In this document: one piece after another, positions 1 to 10,280 of the stretch | Layout: the number at the start of each line of letters is the position of its first letter | How positions within the stretch are numbered: the first letter of the stretch is position 1 | NCBI RefSeq assembly: GCF_017368475.1 | Contig: NZ_JAFNJE010000009.1 | Location: 62,001 to 126,000, forward strand | Length of the DNA: 64,000 nucleotides | Source: Alteromonas sp. 5E99-2 | GTDB taxonomy: Bacteria; Pseudomonadota; Gammaproteobacteria; Enterobacterales; Alteromonadaceae | Direction: 5' to 3' | Notes under the pieces: generated by a model | Databases searched by the model: none | Told to the model about the DNA's origin: nothing | Seen by the model: only the letters and a program-made list of their open reading frames with translations | Made by a program: the position numbers and the translations under genes

Positions 1-278
1 AATCGCCCGATGGCTTTATGGAATATTACACCTTACGTCAGCAAAGGTTAGATGTTTTGACGGACGGATTTATTAAAATAGAAATTAATTTATATCCGTC
101 TGAGAATAGCGTTGCTATTTCCGTTACCGATAGTGGTAACGGGTTTGACTATAAGTCTGTTTCTGTGGTGCATGATTACGCGTCCTCGGGCCGAGGGTTA
201 CTTTTATTGTCTGAAATCTGTGATTCGGTTTGGTTTGAAGGAAACGGTAATCGCATTGTTGTAGAACTTTCGGTATAG
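1..278 (+). CDS. C-terminal part of an RsbW/HATPase-type regulator (5' end outside window)
   Basis: The frame is open from base 3 to the stop at 276-278, so the ATG at 18 is probably internal and the gene begins upstream of the window. The visible part carries the G1 box of GHKL ATPases (DSGNGFD) and a G2-like GRGLLLL, then a short strand rich end, as in anti-sigma-factor kinases of the RsbW/SpoIIAB type. The closest relative I can see is the C-terminus of the gene at 49454-51079, which has DSGLGYD and GRGIALV at the same places. It is therefore likely the last domain of a SpoIIE-phosphatase/HATPase fusion or a free anti-sigma kinase; which one cannot be decided here. Confidence 0.7.
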   Translation, partial: SPDGFMEYYTLRQQRLDVLTDGFIKIEINLYPSENSVAISVTDSGNGFDYKSVSVVHDYASSGRGLLLLSEICDSVWFEGNGNRIVVELSV

Positions 279-343
279 CCCCGCTGGCACAAATCAGATA
301 TTATCCAAATGAGACGTATTATTAATTATTTGGAGGTTATTGG

Positions 344-1366
344 GTGAACTACTTTCGTGTTATTGCGTTGTCTTGTTTGTTCGCAACTACGGTTACTAGC
401 TTTACAGCAGTGTCTAAAGAAATTAACGTGTATTCGGCACGTAAAGAAGCATTGATTAAGCCTTTGCTCGACAAATTCACTGAGCAAACCGGTATTGATG
501 TTAACTTAGTAACGGGGAAAGCTGACGGGTTAATATCTAGAATGCAAAGCGAAGGTGCGCTTAGTCCAGTAGATATACTAATTACCACAGATGCTGGACG
601 ATTGGTTCGGGCTAAAACACTAGGTTTGACTAAGCCTATACCTGCGCTGGTTAATCTAGACCGCGTCGATGATGCTTTGTTCGATACAGACCGTCATTGG
701 ACGGCATTAACGCTAAGAGCTCGTCCTATTATGTACTCTCCAGAACGAGTGGACGTAACCGGACTTTCAACACTAGAAGCGTTGGCTGATGCTCAGTGGC
801 GAGGAAGAATTTGCATTCGCTCATCCAATAACATTTATAACCAGTCTATGGTAGCATCGTTAATTGAGCAATTAGGCGCCGGCAATACGCAAAGCTGGGC
901 TGAAGGCTTTGTTAAAAACTTTGCTCGCCCTCCTGCTGGTGGCGATAGAGATCAAATCAAAGCGGTCGTGGCAGGGCAGTGTGATATTGCCATTGCAAAT
1001 ACTTATTACTTAGCGGGAATGCGTGAATCAGCCGACGCTGACACGAAAGAGGTAGCATCCAAAATCAAGGTGTTTTGGCCAAATCAAGACGACCGTGGTG
1101 CTCATGTCAATATTTCTGGCGTAGCCTTAGCCAAACATGCAAAAAACAGCGACGAAGCGGTAGCGTTGATCAGTTTCATGCTCGCTAACAGTAGCCAAGA
1201 ATGGTATTCAGAAGTGAATGGTGAGTACCCTGTTGTAGAAGGTGTTTCTTGGAGTGAAACACTAGAAGCGATGGGGCGTTTTAAAGCCGAGTCAGTTTCA
1301 TTGCAACTGGTAGGCGAGCGAAATGCAGAAGCGTTGCGTTTAATGGACCGAGCTGGCTGGAAGTAG
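344..1366 (+). CDS. fbpA: Ferric iron ABC transporter, periplasmic substrate-binding protein
   Basis: Periplasmic binding protein of the FbpA/IdiA/FutA family, which captures Fe(III) and hands it to the inner-membrane permease. A GTG start at 344 follows GGAGG at 332-336. The first about 24 residues form a signal peptide, and the mature protein begins near KEINVYSARKE, typical of the family. Near residue 221 the motif ANTYYLAGM holds the paired tyrosines that bind iron in relatives. The length of 340 residues is normal. The permease and ATPase genes follow directly, so the three form one operon. The AT-rich leader (279-343) contains no Fur box that I would defend. Confidence 0.92.
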   Translation: MNYFRVIALSCLFATTVTSFTAVSKEINVYSARKEALIKPLLDKFTEQTGIDVNLVTGKADGLISRMQSEGALSPVDILITTDAGRLVRAKTLGLTKPIPALVNLDRVDDALFDTDRHWTALTLRARPIMYSPERVDVTGLSTLEALADAQWRGRICIRSSNNIYNQSMVASLIEQLGAGNTQSWAEGFVKNFARPPAGGDRDQIKAVVAGQCDIAIANTYYLAGMRESADADTKEVASKIKVFWPNQDDRGAHVNISGVALAKHAKNSDEAVALISFMLANSSQEWYSEVNGEYPVVEGVSWSETLEAMGRFKAESVSLQLVGERNAEALRLMDRAGWK

Positions 1367-2986
1367 TTGGCACGTATTCTGTTTTGGCTACTGCTTGTTG
1401 TAGTAGCCTTGCCTCTTGGTGTCATTGCCTTTAACTATACTCATTTAGATTATGGTTTATGGCAACACTTAACCGACACTGTTTTATCTCAGTATGTCAC
1501 CAATAGCTTGTTACTGGCACTCGGTGTTGGGATAGGTACGGGCACTATAGGTACTGGGTTAGCTTGGTGTTTGACTCGCTATCAATTCTTTGGGAGCCGA
1601 TGGCTAGCTTGGCTCGCTGTACTTCCTCTTGCAGTTCCGGCCTATATTATTGCTTATACCTATACGGGATATTTAGATTTTAGTGGCCCAATTCAAACAT
1701 CTTTACGAGCACTATTTGGGTGGGGATACGGAGACTATTGGTTTCCTGAAATACGCTCTATTGGCGGCGCTATTGCCATGCTGTCATTGGTTCTATTTCC
1801 TTATGTGTATTTACTTGCCCGTAATGCGTTAGTGCTTACCCCACCGAATTTAATTCAAGCGGCACAAAGCCTAGGCATGAATAATAAACAAGTGTTTTGG
1901 AAGGTCATTTTTCCAGTGGCTAGACCGGCAATTTTGGCCGGTGTGATGCTAACTATGATGGAAGCATTAGCAGATTACGGCACGGTTGCCTTTTTTGGCG
2001 TATCAACTTTTACTACAGGTATTTTTAGAACCTGGTTTGGTATGGGCAGCCAATCTACCGCATTACAGCTTGCTGGAGTGCTAGTGGTGTTTGTTTTTAG
2101 TTGTGTGTATGTCGAGCAAGTCAGCCGTAGGAAAATGCTAAAAGAGGCTCAGGTAAATGCCACTCAACCTAGAAAAGTCACAGGCTTTAAAAGTGCGGGA
2201 TTGTTCTTGTTGTGTTTATTGCCTGTGGTTCTAGGTTTTATATTGCCTGTTTTCCAATTAATAAACTGGGCTTTTTTACGTCAAAATGAATGGCAGCTTT
2301 CTTCTTATTTACCCTTAGTTGGGCAAACCCTTATGATTGCGAGCATCGGAGCTGTTGTTACTACCGCAGCTGCGTGTTTGCTGAGTTACGTAAGGCGTTT
2401 TAATCCAGGCTCTACACCATTGTGGACGTTGAATTTTGCGAGTTTAGGTTATGCACTACCAGGAGTGGTTATTGCGGTTGGTTTACTAGTCCCTTTTGGT
2501 TTTTTTGACAAATATGTGAATGCGCTCACAGTTGCTTGGTTTGATTATCAACCTGGCCTTATTTTATCAGGTACCTTATTTACTTTATTAATTGCGTATT
2601 TAGTGCGTTTTCTTGCGGTGGCGTTACAGCATACTCAAAGCGGCTTGTCGAGTATTACGCCTAGTATGGATAATGCCGCTGAAAGCCTAGGTCATTCTCG
2701 CTTTCAGATTATTCGACGAATACACTTTCCGCTAATGAAAAACAGTATTATTGCGGCTGTGTTGCTGGTTTTCGTCGATATTATGAAAGAACTACCTGCA
2801 ACCTTGGTGTTACGGCCTTTTAATTTTAATACGTTGGCAATAAAGGCGTATGAATTTGCTATGGACGAACGATTACAGCAGGCAGCATTACCTTCTATCA
2901 CTATTGTGTTATGTGGTGTTGCGCCAGTGTTTTTGTTAATTAAACAAATTAGAAAGAATGAGACCATGTATGTTAACCGTGACTAA
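1367..2986 (+). CDS. fbpB: Ferric iron ABC transporter, permease
   Basis: Inner-membrane permease of 539 residues made of two fused BPD_transp_1 halves, as usual for FbpB/FutB. Each half has an EAA-type loop that contacts the ATPase: AQSLGMNNKQVFWKVIFP in the first and AESLGHSRFQIIRRIHFP in the second. About 12 hydrophobic segments are visible. The start appears to be the TTG immediately after the fbpA stop; this is supported by the hydrophobic N-terminus beginning there, but no strong ribosome binding site is visible and translational coupling to fbpA is likely. The 3' end overlaps fbpC. Confidence 0.92.
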   Translation: MARILFWLLLVVVALPLGVIAFNYTHLDYGLWQHLTDTVLSQYVTNSLLLALGVGIGTGTIGTGLAWCLTRYQFFGSRWLAWLAVLPLAVPAYIIAYTYTGYLDFSGPIQTSLRALFGWGYGDYWFPEIRSIGGAIAMLSLVLFPYVYLLARNALVLTPPNLIQAAQSLGMNNKQVFWKVIFPVARPAILAGVMLTMMEALADYGTVAFFGVSTFTTGIFRTWFGMGSQSTALQLAGVLVVFVFSCVYVEQVSRRKMLKEAQVNATQPRKVTGFKSAGLFLLCLLPVVLGFILPVFQLINWAFLRQNEWQLSSYLPLVGQTLMIASIGAVVTTAAACLLSYVRRFNPGSTPLWTLNFASLGYALPGVVIAVGLLVPFGFFDKYVNALTVAWFDYQPGLILSGTLFTLLIAYLVRFLAVALQHTQSGLSSITPSMDNAAESLGHSRFQIIRRIHFPLMKNSIIAAVLLVFVDIMKELPATLVLRPFNFNTLAIKAYEFAMDERLQQAALPSITIVLCGVAPVFLLIKQIRKNETMYVNRD

Positions 2987-3941
2987 TTTAGCTCTGGGGT
3001 ATGGCAGTACACGTTTATTAGAAGATATCAGTTTTTCGTTAGCGACTGGGGAAATTGGATGCCTACTCGGACCTTCAGGTTGCGGAAAAACGTCTTTGCT
3101 ACGGGCAATTTGCGGATTTAATTCTGTACAAGCAGGAAAGATAGTCATTGATGATGCAGTGGTATCGGATGTTGATAAAAGCATTGCAGTAAAAGACAGA
3201 CACATAGGTATGGTGTTCCAAGACTTTGCTTTGTTTCCTCATTTAAACGTATTTGAAAATGTGGCTTTTGGTCTGCATCTGATGAATGCAAATGAGCGCA
3301 AGAATAGAGCAGCTAAATGCTTAGAATTGGTAGGTCTGAATGACTTGTCTTCGCGCATGCCCCATGAATTGTCTGGGGGGCAAAAACAGCGCGTGGCGTT
3401 AGCGAGAGCTATGGCGCCAAAGCCTCGATTACTATTACTCGATGAACCCTTTTCTTCATTAGATGTCTCATTGAAAGAGTCTTTGTCTGCCGATGTTCGA
3501 CGTATACTAAAAGAAGAAAATATCACCGGATTATTGGTGACTCACGATCAAAAAGAAGCCTTTTCAGTCGCCGACAGTATAGGGGTTTTGAATAACGGAG
3601 AGCTACATCAATGGGGTGATGCTAATGGGCTATATCACGCTCCAAAAACCGACTTTGTGGCTGAGTTTATTGGCGAAGGAACCCTTGTTAAAGACGCAAA
3701 TTCAACATGTTACTTAGTTCGACCCGAGCATATTGTGATGGGAACGAGTGGGCAATGGAAAGGGGTTGTGAAATCCAGACAATTCAGAGGCAGTCACTTT
3801 ATGTATTCTATGCAAGTGGTTAATAATGATGGCGAAGAGCACCATGTTATTGCCCAACATGGTATTGACACACTCTACGACATAGATGACTCGCTACAAC
3901 TTGATATTAATTTTAGCCAAGCAATAAAAATTCACCAATAA
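2958..3941 (+). CDS. fbpC: Ferric iron ABC transporter, ATP-binding protein
   Basis: ABC ATPase energising Fe(III) uptake. Visible motifs: Walker A GPSGCGKTS, Q-loop VFQDFALFPH, signature LSGGQKQRVALARA, Walker B LLLLDEPFSSLD and the switch His in LVTHDQKEA. The roughly 100 residues after the ATPase core match the C-terminal regulatory (TOBE-like) domain of this family. Two in-frame ATG codons are possible, 2958 and 2970; the later one (MLTVTNL) fits the family N-terminus better. The gene overlaps the end of fbpB by 29 or 17 bases depending on the start, which implies coupled translation. Confidence 0.92.
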   Translation: MRPCMLTVTNLALGYGSTRLLEDISFSLATGEIGCLLGPSGCGKTSLLRAICGFNSVQAGKIVIDDAVVSDVDKSIAVKDRHIGMVFQDFALFPHLNVFENVAFGLHLMNANERKNRAAKCLELVGLNDLSSRMPHELSGGQKQRVALARAMAPKPRLLLLDEPFSSLDVSLKESLSADVRRILKEENITGLLVTHDQKEAFSVADSIGVLNNGELHQWGDANGLYHAPKTDFVAEFIGEGTLVKDANSTCYLVRPEHIVMGTSGQWKGVVKSRQFRGSHFMYSMQVVNNDGEEHHVIAQHGIDTLYDIDDSLQLDINFSQAIKIHQ

Positions 3942-3951
3942 AGAGTAAAAC

Positions 3952-4389
3952 ATGCTGAAGACATTTTTAACGTTATTTGAAAATAGCCAAGCAAGTGAAA
4001 CAAACGAACATACCGTTGAACTTGCCACAGCGGCATTGTTAAGCGAAGTCGTCCGTGCCGATAATCAGATTGACGCGCAAGAATTACAGGCGGTGAAAAA
4101 ACAAATAACAACGCACTTTTCACTCAGTAAGGAAGAGCTTTCTACCTTGTTAAACGACGGACAAAAACAATCTGAGCATGCTGTTGATTTAATACAGTTT
4201 ACATCGGTAATCAATGATACCTTCGAGCTTGAGCAGCGAGTGAAAATACTTGAGAGCCTGTGGCAGGTTGCTCTTGCTGATGGCAATATAGATAAATACG
4301 AAGAGTATATTATTCGCAAAATATCTGATTTATTGTACATTCCTCATAGCCGATACATTCAGGCTAAATTAGCGGTAATCGAAGATTAG
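3952..4389 (+). CDS. TerB-like (tellurite resistance TerB family) protein
   Basis: A 145-residue, all-helical acidic cytoplasmic protein. The pattern LLSEVVRADNQIDAQEL followed later by ALADGNIDKYEEYIIRKI is the duplicated acidic helix pair of the TerB/DjlA-like fold, which probably binds a metal ion. The gene starts 10 bases after fbpC, so it is probably the last gene of the iron-transport transcript. TerB-family single-domain proteins are common in this group of bacteria and most have no known role; a link to tellurite should not be assumed. The fold call is fairly sure, the function is unknown. Confidence 0.75.
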   Translation: MLKTFLTLFENSQASETNEHTVELATAALLSEVVRADNQIDAQELQAVKKQITTHFSLSKEELSTLLNDGQKQSEHAVDLIQFTSVINDTFELEQRVKILESLWQVALADGNIDKYEEYIIRKISDLLYIPHSRYIQAKLAVIED

Positions 4390-4467
4390 TTAGCTCGGTC
4401 GTTACCTAACTCACTTCTTTCATTTCTATTTAATTCATATTTGCCTGTTATTCCTGTGTATTTGCCA

Positions 4468-4496
4468 TTGGGGTTTCAAGTGCATTTGTTTATACT
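4468..4496 (+). promoter_or_regulatory. Candidate sigma70 promoter of aspS
   Basis: TTGGGG at 4468-4473, a 17-base spacer, and TATACT at 4491-4496, located 47 bases before the aspS start codon. The -10 box is a good match; the -35 box matches only in TTG. No other gene starts nearby on this strand. Confidence 0.5.
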
Positions 4497-4542
4497 ATGC
4501 CCCATTGAAATAGAGTAATAATGTAAAAGAAGGTCGGTGGGC

Positions 4543-6309
4543 ATGCGCTCGGATTATTGTGGAAATATTAATGCAGATCGTGCGGGACAAGAAGTCACGC
4601 TATGTGGTTGGGTAAATAAACGTAGAGATTTAGGTGGACTCATCTTTATCGACTTGCGCGACCGCGAGGGCATAGTTCAAGTTGTGTTTGAACCCGATGT
4701 TGCTGATGTGCATGAGCTTGCAAACAGTCTTAGAAACGAGTTTTGTATTGAATTAACAGGAACCGTTAGGCTGCGCCCAGAAGGTCAAGTTAATAAAGGT
4801 ATGGCAACGGGAGAAGTGGAAATAGTGGCAACAGGCTTGTCTATTTTCAACCGTTCAGCGCCATTGCCTCTTGATTGGAATCAAGAAAACTCAGAAGAGC
4901 AGCGTTTAAAATACCGCTATTTAGATTTGCGTAGACCGCTTATGAGTCAACGCCTACAGTTCAGAGCAAAAGTGACTGGACAAGTTCGCAGATTCTTAGA
5001 AGAAGAAGGCTTTTTGGATATTGAAACGCCTATTCTTACCAAAGCTACACCTGAAGGCGCACGAGATTACCTAGTCCCAAGCCGTACCCACAAAGGTGAA
5101 TTTTTTGCCTTACCTCAGTCACCTCAGTTGTTTAAACAATTATTGATGATGGCGGGAATGGATCGCTATTACCAAATCGTAAAATGTTTCCGCGATGAAG
5201 ATTTACGCGCTGATCGCCAACCAGAATTTACGCAAATCGATATTGAAACCACCTTTCTAAATGCCGATGAAGTAATGAATATTACTGAGCGTATGGTAAG
5301 AGGCTTGTTTACTAGTCTGCTTGACGTAGATTTAGGTGAGTTCCCTACAATGACTTATGCGGATGCAATGCGTCGCTTTGGTAGTGATAAACCAGATTTG
5401 CGCAACCCTTTAGAATTGGTAGATGTTGATCACATTCTAAAAGACGTGGAATTTAAAGTATTCAGCGGACCTGCCAATGATCCTAAAGGACGTATAGCGA
5501 CAATTTGCGTACCTGGCGGGGCCAAAATGTCTCGTAAAAACATAGATGAATATACTAAGTTTGCGGGTATATATGGTGCAAAAGGGTTGGCATGGCTTAA
5601 AGTGAATGAAAAAGCCAATGGTCTTGACGGTTTACAATCGCCTATTTTGAAATTTTTAAACGAAGAGGTTGTGGCTCAATTACTTGAAATTACCGGTGCA
5701 AACGATGGCGATATCCTGCTGTTTGGTGCCGATTCAATCAATGTCGTTACTGAAGCTATGGGTGCACTTCGTCTGAAATTAGGCGAAGACTTCGAATTAA
5801 ACGAAGGTGAATGGCGTCCACTTTGGGTTGTTGATTTCCCAATGTTTGAAGAAATTGACGGTCAGTTGCACGCATTACATCACCCATTTACTGCACCGCG
5901 CGACTTAACCCCTGAAGAGTTAAAGTCACAAGCGACTACGGCATTGTCTAATGCTTACGACATGGTACTCAATGGTGTTGAACTAGGTGGTGGTTCGGTT
6001 CGTATTCACGACCAAGCTATGCAGTCGACAGTATTTGATTTATTGGGTATTGAAGCGGAAGAAGCTGAAGCTAAATTTGGTTTCTTATTAGAAGCATTGC
6101 GCTACGGGGCGCCGCCTCATGCCGGTTTAGCATTTGGTTTAGACCGCATGGTCATGTTAATGACAGGTGCTACGTCTATTCGCGATGTAATGGCATTTCC
6201 TAAGACAACCACAGCGGCGTGTCCACTTACTAATGCACCGAGCGCAGCGAACCCTCAGCAATTGGCTGATCTTGCGATTGCCACTGTTAAAAAACAAGAC
6301 GAGGCGTAA
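4543..6309 (+). CDS. aspS: Aspartyl-tRNA synthetase
   Basis: Class II aminoacyl-tRNA synthetase charging tRNA-Asp. N-terminal OB-fold anticodon-binding domain ([20 protein letters not shown]), catalytic core with motif 2 ([18 protein letters not shown]), the bacterial GAD insertion domain in the middle, and motif 3 near the C-terminus ([13 protein letters not shown]). About 588 residues, the usual bacterial length. I chose the ATG at 4543 (MRSDYCG, as in relatives) over the GTG at 4537 because AGAAGG at 4528-4533 sits 9 bases upstream of it. The gene is followed without a gap by nudB. Confidence 0.97.
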   Translation: MRSDYCGNINADRAGQEVTLCGWVNKRRDLGGLIFIDLRDREGIVQVVFEPDVADVHELANSLRNEFCIELTGTVRLRPEGQVNKGMATGEVEIVATGLSIFNRSAPLPLDWNQENSEEQRLKYRYLDLRRPLMSQRLQFRAKVTGQVRRFLEEEGFLDIETPILTKATPEGARDYLVPSRTHKGEFFALPQSPQLFKQLLMMAGMDRYYQIVKCFRDEDLRADRQPEFTQIDIETTFLNADEVMNITERMVRGLFTSLLDVDLGEFPTMTYADAMRRFGSDKPDLRNPLELVDVDHILKDVEFKVFSGPANDPKGRIATICVPGGAKMSRKNIDEYTKFAGIYGAKGLAWLKVNEKANGLDGLQSPILKFLNEEVVAQLLEITGANDGDILLFGADSINVVTEAMGALRLKLGEDFELNEGEWRPLWVVDFPMFEEIDGQLHALHHPFTAPRDLTPEELKSQATTALSNAYDMVLNGVELGGGSVRIHDQAMQSTVFDLLGIEAEEAEAKFGFLLEALRYGAPPHAGLAFGLDRMVMLMTGATSIRDVMAFPKTTTAACPLTNAPSAANPQQLADLAIATVKKQDEA

Positions 6310-6750
6310 ATGCCATATAAAAGACCGGAATCTGTTTTAGTTGTATTGTACTCGGGTTCCGATGTTCTTTTGTTGCAACGAAAAGACGACCCCAACTTTT
6401 GGCAGTCAGTGACAGGCACTATGGAAGAAAACGAAACGCCGTTAATGACGGCGTATCGAGAAGTAGAAGAAGAAACTGGCTTGAGTTTTTCTGGTGGCAA
6501 CAACACCATTGTCGACTGTAATACTGTGCGCCAATATCATATTCGTCCCGAATGGCAGCATAGATACGCACCGGAACATACGGTGAACACTGAACATGCT
6601 TTTTGTGTGGAAATAGACAAAGAAGCAGCACTCACGTTGACCGAACATTTGGCCTTTGAATGGTTGTCTAAACCAGATGCAATTAACAAAGCGTGGTCAC
6701 CGAGTAATCAAGAGGCGATTGCTTCGTTTGTACCTGAACCTAAATTATGA
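6310..6750 (+). CDS. nudB: Dihydroneopterin triphosphate diphosphatase (Nudix)
   Basis: Nudix hydrolase that removes pyrophosphate from 7,8-dihydroneopterin triphosphate in folate synthesis. The Nudix box is visible as [20 protein letters not shown] followed by TGL. The start codon is the base after the aspS stop, and the stop overlaps the ruvC start by four bases (ATGA). In E. coli yebC lies between nudB and ruvC; it is absent here. 146 residues, near the usual length. Confidence 0.9.
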   Translation: MPYKRPESVLVVLYSGSDVLLLQRKDDPNFWQSVTGTMEENETPLMTAYREVEEETGLSFSGGNNTIVDCNTVRQYHIRPEWQHRYAPEHTVNTEHAFCVEIDKEAALTLTEHLAFEWLSKPDAINKAWSPSNQEAIASFVPEPKL

Positions 6751-7265
6751 TTATACTGGGTATTGATCCAGGTAGTCGTGTTACTGGTTTTGGTGTTGTT
6801 GATTACAATGCTAATCGCTATCAGTATTTAGGTAGCGGTTGTATTCGCACTTCCACTGATGATTTACCGGGTAGGCTTGCGGTTATTTTTGATGGTGTAA
6901 GTTCTATTATTGAAGATTACAAACCTGAAGAATTTGCGATAGAGCAAGTGTTCATGGCAAAAAATGCTGACTCAGCGTTAAAGCTAGGACAAGCTCGAGG
7001 TGCAGCTATTGTCGCGGCTACTCAAGCCAAATTACCTGTTGCTGAATATGCAGCAAGACAAATTAAGCAAGCTGTTGTTGGTCAAGGTGCGGCGCAAAAG
7101 AGTCAAGTGCAACAAATGGTAATGCACATACTCGATTTGAAAAAGCGCCCACAAAGCGATGCCGCAGATGCCTTAGCAATTGCCATTTGCCATGCACATT
7201 CTAGACAATCACTTTTAAAACTTGCAGGACAAGCCAAAAGTACAGCAAGAGGTCGTTTGCGTTAA
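6747..7265 (+). CDS. ruvC: Holliday junction resolvase RuvC
   Basis: Endonuclease that cleaves Holliday junctions in the RuvABC complex. RNase H-like fold with the acidic catalytic set visible: Asp7 in LGIDPGSR, Glu66 in FAIEQVF, and Asp139 and Asp142 in SDAADALA. The 172 residues match the family. ATGA overlap with nudB; ruvA follows after 40 bases. Confidence 0.97.
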   Translation: MIILGIDPGSRVTGFGVVDYNANRYQYLGSGCIRTSTDDLPGRLAVIFDGVSSIIEDYKPEEFAIEQVFMAKNADSALKLGQARGAAIVAATQAKLPVAEYAARQIKQAVVGQGAAQKSQVQQMVMHILDLKKRPQSDAADALAIAICHAHSRQSLLKLAGQAKSTARGRLR

Positions 7266-7305
7266 TCAATGATGCACTGCCATAAAATAAGAGAATAAAA
7301 TAATT

Positions 7306-7917
7306 ATGATAGGCCGAATTTCTGGAACCTTAATTGAAAGAACCCCACCAAACGTATTAATTGATGTGGGCGGTGTAGGGTATGAAATACAAATTCCAAT
7401 GTCTTGTTTTTATTCCCTACCTGAACAAGGTGAGTCAGTGGTTCTGCATACCCACTTCGTGGTGAGAGAAGACGCGCAATTATTGTTTGGATTTACCGAT
7501 AAAATTTCACGTGAGCTATTTCGCGAACTGATCAAAGCCAATGGCGTCGGACCCAAATTAGGTTTAACTATTTTGTCGGGTATGTCGGCTTCACAAGTGC
7601 TGACCTGCGTGCAACAAAGCGATATTAGTTCGCTGGTGACGTTACCGGGCGTGGGGAAAAAAACCGCTGAACGCCTTGTTGTAGAACTAAAAGACAGATT
7701 AGCTAAGTTTGCTAAATCTACCGATGTTCCTATGCCTGATACCGCTCATGGTGATTTACCGTTAAATGCAGAAAATAACGCGAAACAAGAAGCCATTGAA
7801 GCACTCACTGCGCTAGGCTATAAACCTGCACAAGCAGAGAAAATGGTGAAGCTGGTTGCTAAGCCAGAATCAACTAGCGAAGTGTTAATACGCGATGCAT
7901 TAAAAAGTAGCATGTAA
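7306..7917 (+). CDS. ruvA: Holliday junction branch migration protein RuvA
   Basis: DNA-binding subunit that tetramerises on Holliday junctions and loads RuvB. N-terminal OB-fold ([22 protein letters not shown]), two helix-hairpin-helix motifs ([15 protein letters not shown] and [19 protein letters not shown]), an acidic linker near residue 145, and the C-terminal UBA-like domain ([18 protein letters not shown]) that contacts RuvB. 203 residues. ruvB starts 9 bases downstream. Confidence 0.97.
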   Translation: MIGRISGTLIERTPPNVLIDVGGVGYEIQIPMSCFYSLPEQGESVVLHTHFVVREDAQLLFGFTDKISRELFRELIKANGVGPKLGLTILSGMSASQVLTCVQQSDISSLVTLPGVGKKTAERLVVELKDRLAKFAKSTDVPMPDTAHGDLPLNAENNAKQEAIEALTALGYKPAQAEKMVKLVAKPESTSEVLIRDALKSSM

Positions 7918-7926
7918 GAGAGCGTT

Positions 7927-8928
7927 ATGATTGAAGCTGACAGACTAATAGCGCCACATGAAACGAAAGACGAAGAAGTAGTCGATCGCGCTATTCGTCC
8001 TAAATTACTGAATGACTACACTGGGCAGCCCCATGTTCGAGAACAAATGGCCATTTTCATTGAAGCGGCTAAAAAACGCAGTGATGCTCTGGATCATTTA
8101 CTTATTTTTGGTCCTCCCGGATTAGGGAAAACCACGTTAGCGAATATCGTCGCTAACGAAATGGACGTAAACATCAAAACAACGTCAGGCCCAGTATTAG
8201 AAAAAGCCGGTGATCTTGCAGCGCTGCTTACCAACTTAGAAGAGCACGACGTTTTGTTTATTGATGAAATACACCGCTTAAGTCCTGTTGTTGAAGAAAT
8301 TTTGTATCCCGCAATGGAAGATTATCAGCTCGATATTATGATAGGTGAGGGCCCTGCTGCTCGTTCAATTAAGCTGGATTTACCACCGTTTACCTTAATT
8401 GGTGCGACAACCCGAGCCGGCTCGCTAACATCACCGCTACGAGATCGTTTTGGAATAGTGCAAAGGTTAGAGTTTTATTCAATCGACGACTTAACCACAA
8501 TTATTAAACGCAGTGCTCATCACTTAAATGTGGATCTTAGCGAACAAGGCGCACGAGAAATCGCTAAACGCTCTCGAGGCACGCCTCGTATTGCGAACCG
8601 ATTATTACGCCGAGTCCGGGATTACGCCGATGTTAAAACTCAAGGTAAAGTGAATGATAGCACCGCAGCTGCAGCTTTGGATATGTTAGATGTTGACGTT
8701 GAAGGGTTTGATTTTATGGATCGAAAGTTACTGACGGCCATAATTGACAAGTTTGACGGTGGACCAGTGGGATTAGATAACCTAGCCGCGGCAATCGGTG
8801 AAGAAAAAGACACCATTGAAGATGTGATTGAGCCTTTTCTTATCCAGCAGGGGTTTTTGCAACGTACACCAAGAGGGCGTATTGCGTCACAACGAGCTTA
8901 TTTGCATTTTGGATTTCAAACGGAATAA
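7927..8928 (+). CDS. ruvB: Holliday junction branch migration helicase RuvB
   Basis: AAA+ motor of branch migration. Walker [10 protein letters not shown], Walker [11 protein letters not shown], sensor 1 in [11 protein letters not shown], arginine finger region PLRDRFG, sensor 2 [12 protein letters not shown], and a C-terminal winged-helix domain ([17 protein letters not shown]). 333 residues, as expected. Last gene of the aspS-nudB-ruvCAB run. Confidence 0.97.
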   Translation: MIEADRLIAPHETKDEEVVDRAIRPKLLNDYTGQPHVREQMAIFIEAAKKRSDALDHLLIFGPPGLGKTTLANIVANEMDVNIKTTSGPVLEKAGDLAALLTNLEEHDVLFIDEIHRLSPVVEEILYPAMEDYQLDIMIGEGPAARSIKLDLPPFTLIGATTRAGSLTSPLRDRFGIVQRLEFYSIDDLTTIIKRSAHHLNVDLSEQGAREIAKRSRGTPRIANRLLRRVRDYADVKTQGKVNDSTAAAALDMLDVDVEGFDFMDRKLLTAIIDKFDGGPVGLDNLAAAIGEEKDTIEDVIEPFLIQQGFLQRTPRGRIASQRAYLHFGFQTE

Positions 8929-8930
8929 AT

Positions 8931-8957
8931 AAAAAAGCCCACACAAATTGTGTGGGC
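8931..8957. terminator. Hairpin after ruvB, possible terminator
   Basis: GCCCACACAA at 8937-8946 and TTGTGTGGGC at 8948-8957 are perfectly complementary (about 9 usable base pairs, tight loop). Six A residues precede it but no T run follows on the plus strand, so it looks complete only for minus-strand transcripts, although no minus-strand gene ends here. For ruvB it may act as a 3' stability hairpin. Confidence 0.45.
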
Positions 8958-9185
8958 ATAAGCAACATAAAATGTTGTAGGAAATATCAGGGATAAATAA
9001 TGTCTAATATCAGCAGAAGAGAACTAAATAACTTCCTACTGCGACAAAACGAATTATAGAGATATTAGGAATCGTATCAACTGAATAAAAGTACTGTATT
9101 TGCATTAGAAAAACTAATGCAAATTGAATGTCGATTTTAACGCAAATAAGTAATAATAAACTGTATTATAGGAACTGAAAGTGCC

Positions 9186-9584
9186 TTGCATAACATGAAG
9201 ATAAGAGTTTATTACGAAGATACAGATGCAGGTGGAATTGTCTATCATGCAAATTATCTTAAGTTTATCGAACGTGCGCGAACAGAGTGGTTGCGTGAAC
9301 TGGGTTTTGAACAAGATCATTTATTGGAACAAAACCTCGCTTTTGTCGTCAAAGGGATTACTGCTGACTTTGTAAAAGCAGCAAGGTTTAACGAAACATT
9401 GAGTATTCATACGCACATAGTACAATTGAAAGGCGCTAGTATGAAGTTCAAACAAATAATAACTAATAGTCAAAACGAAGAGTGTTTTTGCGCAGAGGTT
9501 AAAATAGCCTGTATTAACCCTGTCACTTTAAAGCCCTCTCGTATACCAGCTTCAATTTTAGGGGAATGTAAACGTGTCATCTGA
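9186..9584 (+). CDS. ybgC: Acyl-CoA thioesterase YbgC (Tol-Pal associated)
   Basis: Hotdog-fold thioesterase acting on acyl-CoA or acyl-ACP, first gene of the tol-pal operon. The family active-site signature [19 protein letters not shown] lies at the N-terminus, with the catalytic Asp in DTDAGG. The start is either the TTG at 9186, preceded by GGAA at the right distance, or the ATG at 9195; relatives have several residues before RVYYEDTD, favouring 9186. The stop overlaps tolQ by 11 bases. 132 residues. Confidence 0.9.
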   Translation: MHNMKIRVYYEDTDAGGIVYHANYLKFIERARTEWLRELGFEQDHLLEQNLAFVVKGITADFVKAARFNETLSIHTHIVQLKGASMKFKQIITNSQNEECFCAEVKIACINPVTLKPSRIPASILGECKRVI

Positions 9585-10260
9585 AATAACCTTTTTTGGT
9601 CTTTTTCTGGAAGCCAGTGTCGTTGTTAAACTAGTGATGTTAGCACTGGTCGCTGTATCTATTGCGTCATGGACTTTTATCTTTCAAAGAACGAAAGCTT
9701 TATCTTATGCGCGAAAAGAGATGCAAGCATTTGAAGATAAATTCTGGTCTGGTGCAGATCTAAACACCTTGTATCAAGAACTATCAGCCCGTGCTCGTTT
9801 AGATGGTATGTCTAATATTTTCTGCTCAGGTTTCAAAGAATTTGTACGTCTTCGCAAGGCAGGTACACCTTCCAATGCTATTGTCGATGCAACCTACCGC
9901 GCTATGCGTGTAAATATGTCACGGGAAATCGACAGCTTAGAAACAAGCCTTCCTTTTCTCGCTACAGCTGGTTCTATTAGCCCTTATGTGGGGTTGTTTG
10001 GTACGGTTTGGGGTATTATGAATTCCTTTATTGCACTTGGGCAAGTTCAGCAAGCTACGTTAGCTATGGTCGCTCCCGGTATAGCTGAAGCACTAATTGC
10101 TACGGCAATTGGTTTGTTTGCTGCAATACCTGCGGTTGTTGCTTATAACCGTTTTAGCAATCAAGTGGAAAAAATCGAGAACGCATATGGCAACTTTATG
10201 GAAGAATTTTCTGCAATTCTTCATCGTCAAGCAATGGCCGCGCAGCAGTCAAATAGCTGA
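9574..10260 (+). CDS. tolQ: Tol-Pal system inner-membrane protein TolQ
   Basis: Proton-channel subunit of the TolQRA motor (ExbB/MotA family), which drives outer-membrane constriction at division. Three transmembrane helices: one near residues 12-34, and the conserved pair with [20 protein letters not shown] and [20 protein letters not shown] start with GGGG 9 bases upstream, overlapping ybgC. 228 residues, normal. Confidence 0.95.
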   Translation: MSSEITFFGLFLEASVVVKLVMLALVAVSIASWTFIFQRTKALSYARKEMQAFEDKFWSGADLNTLYQELSARARLDGMSNIFCSGFKEFVRLRKAGTPSNAIVDATYRAMRVNMSREIDSLETSLPFLATAGSISPYVGLFGTVWGIMNSFIALGQVQQATLAMVAPGIAEALIATAIGLFAAIPAVVAYNRFSNQVEKIENAYGNFMEEFSAILHRQAMAAQQSNS

Positions 10261-10280
10261 TTTAGCGAAAAGGGGATCTT

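Noticed and set aside
279..343. Fur box upstream of the iron transporter
   Set aside because: The region is AT-rich, but no stretch matches the 19-base Fur consensus well enough to report.
8931..8957. Reading the hairpin after ruvB as a firm plus-strand terminator
   Set aside because: No T run follows it on the plus strand; kept only as a possible terminator.
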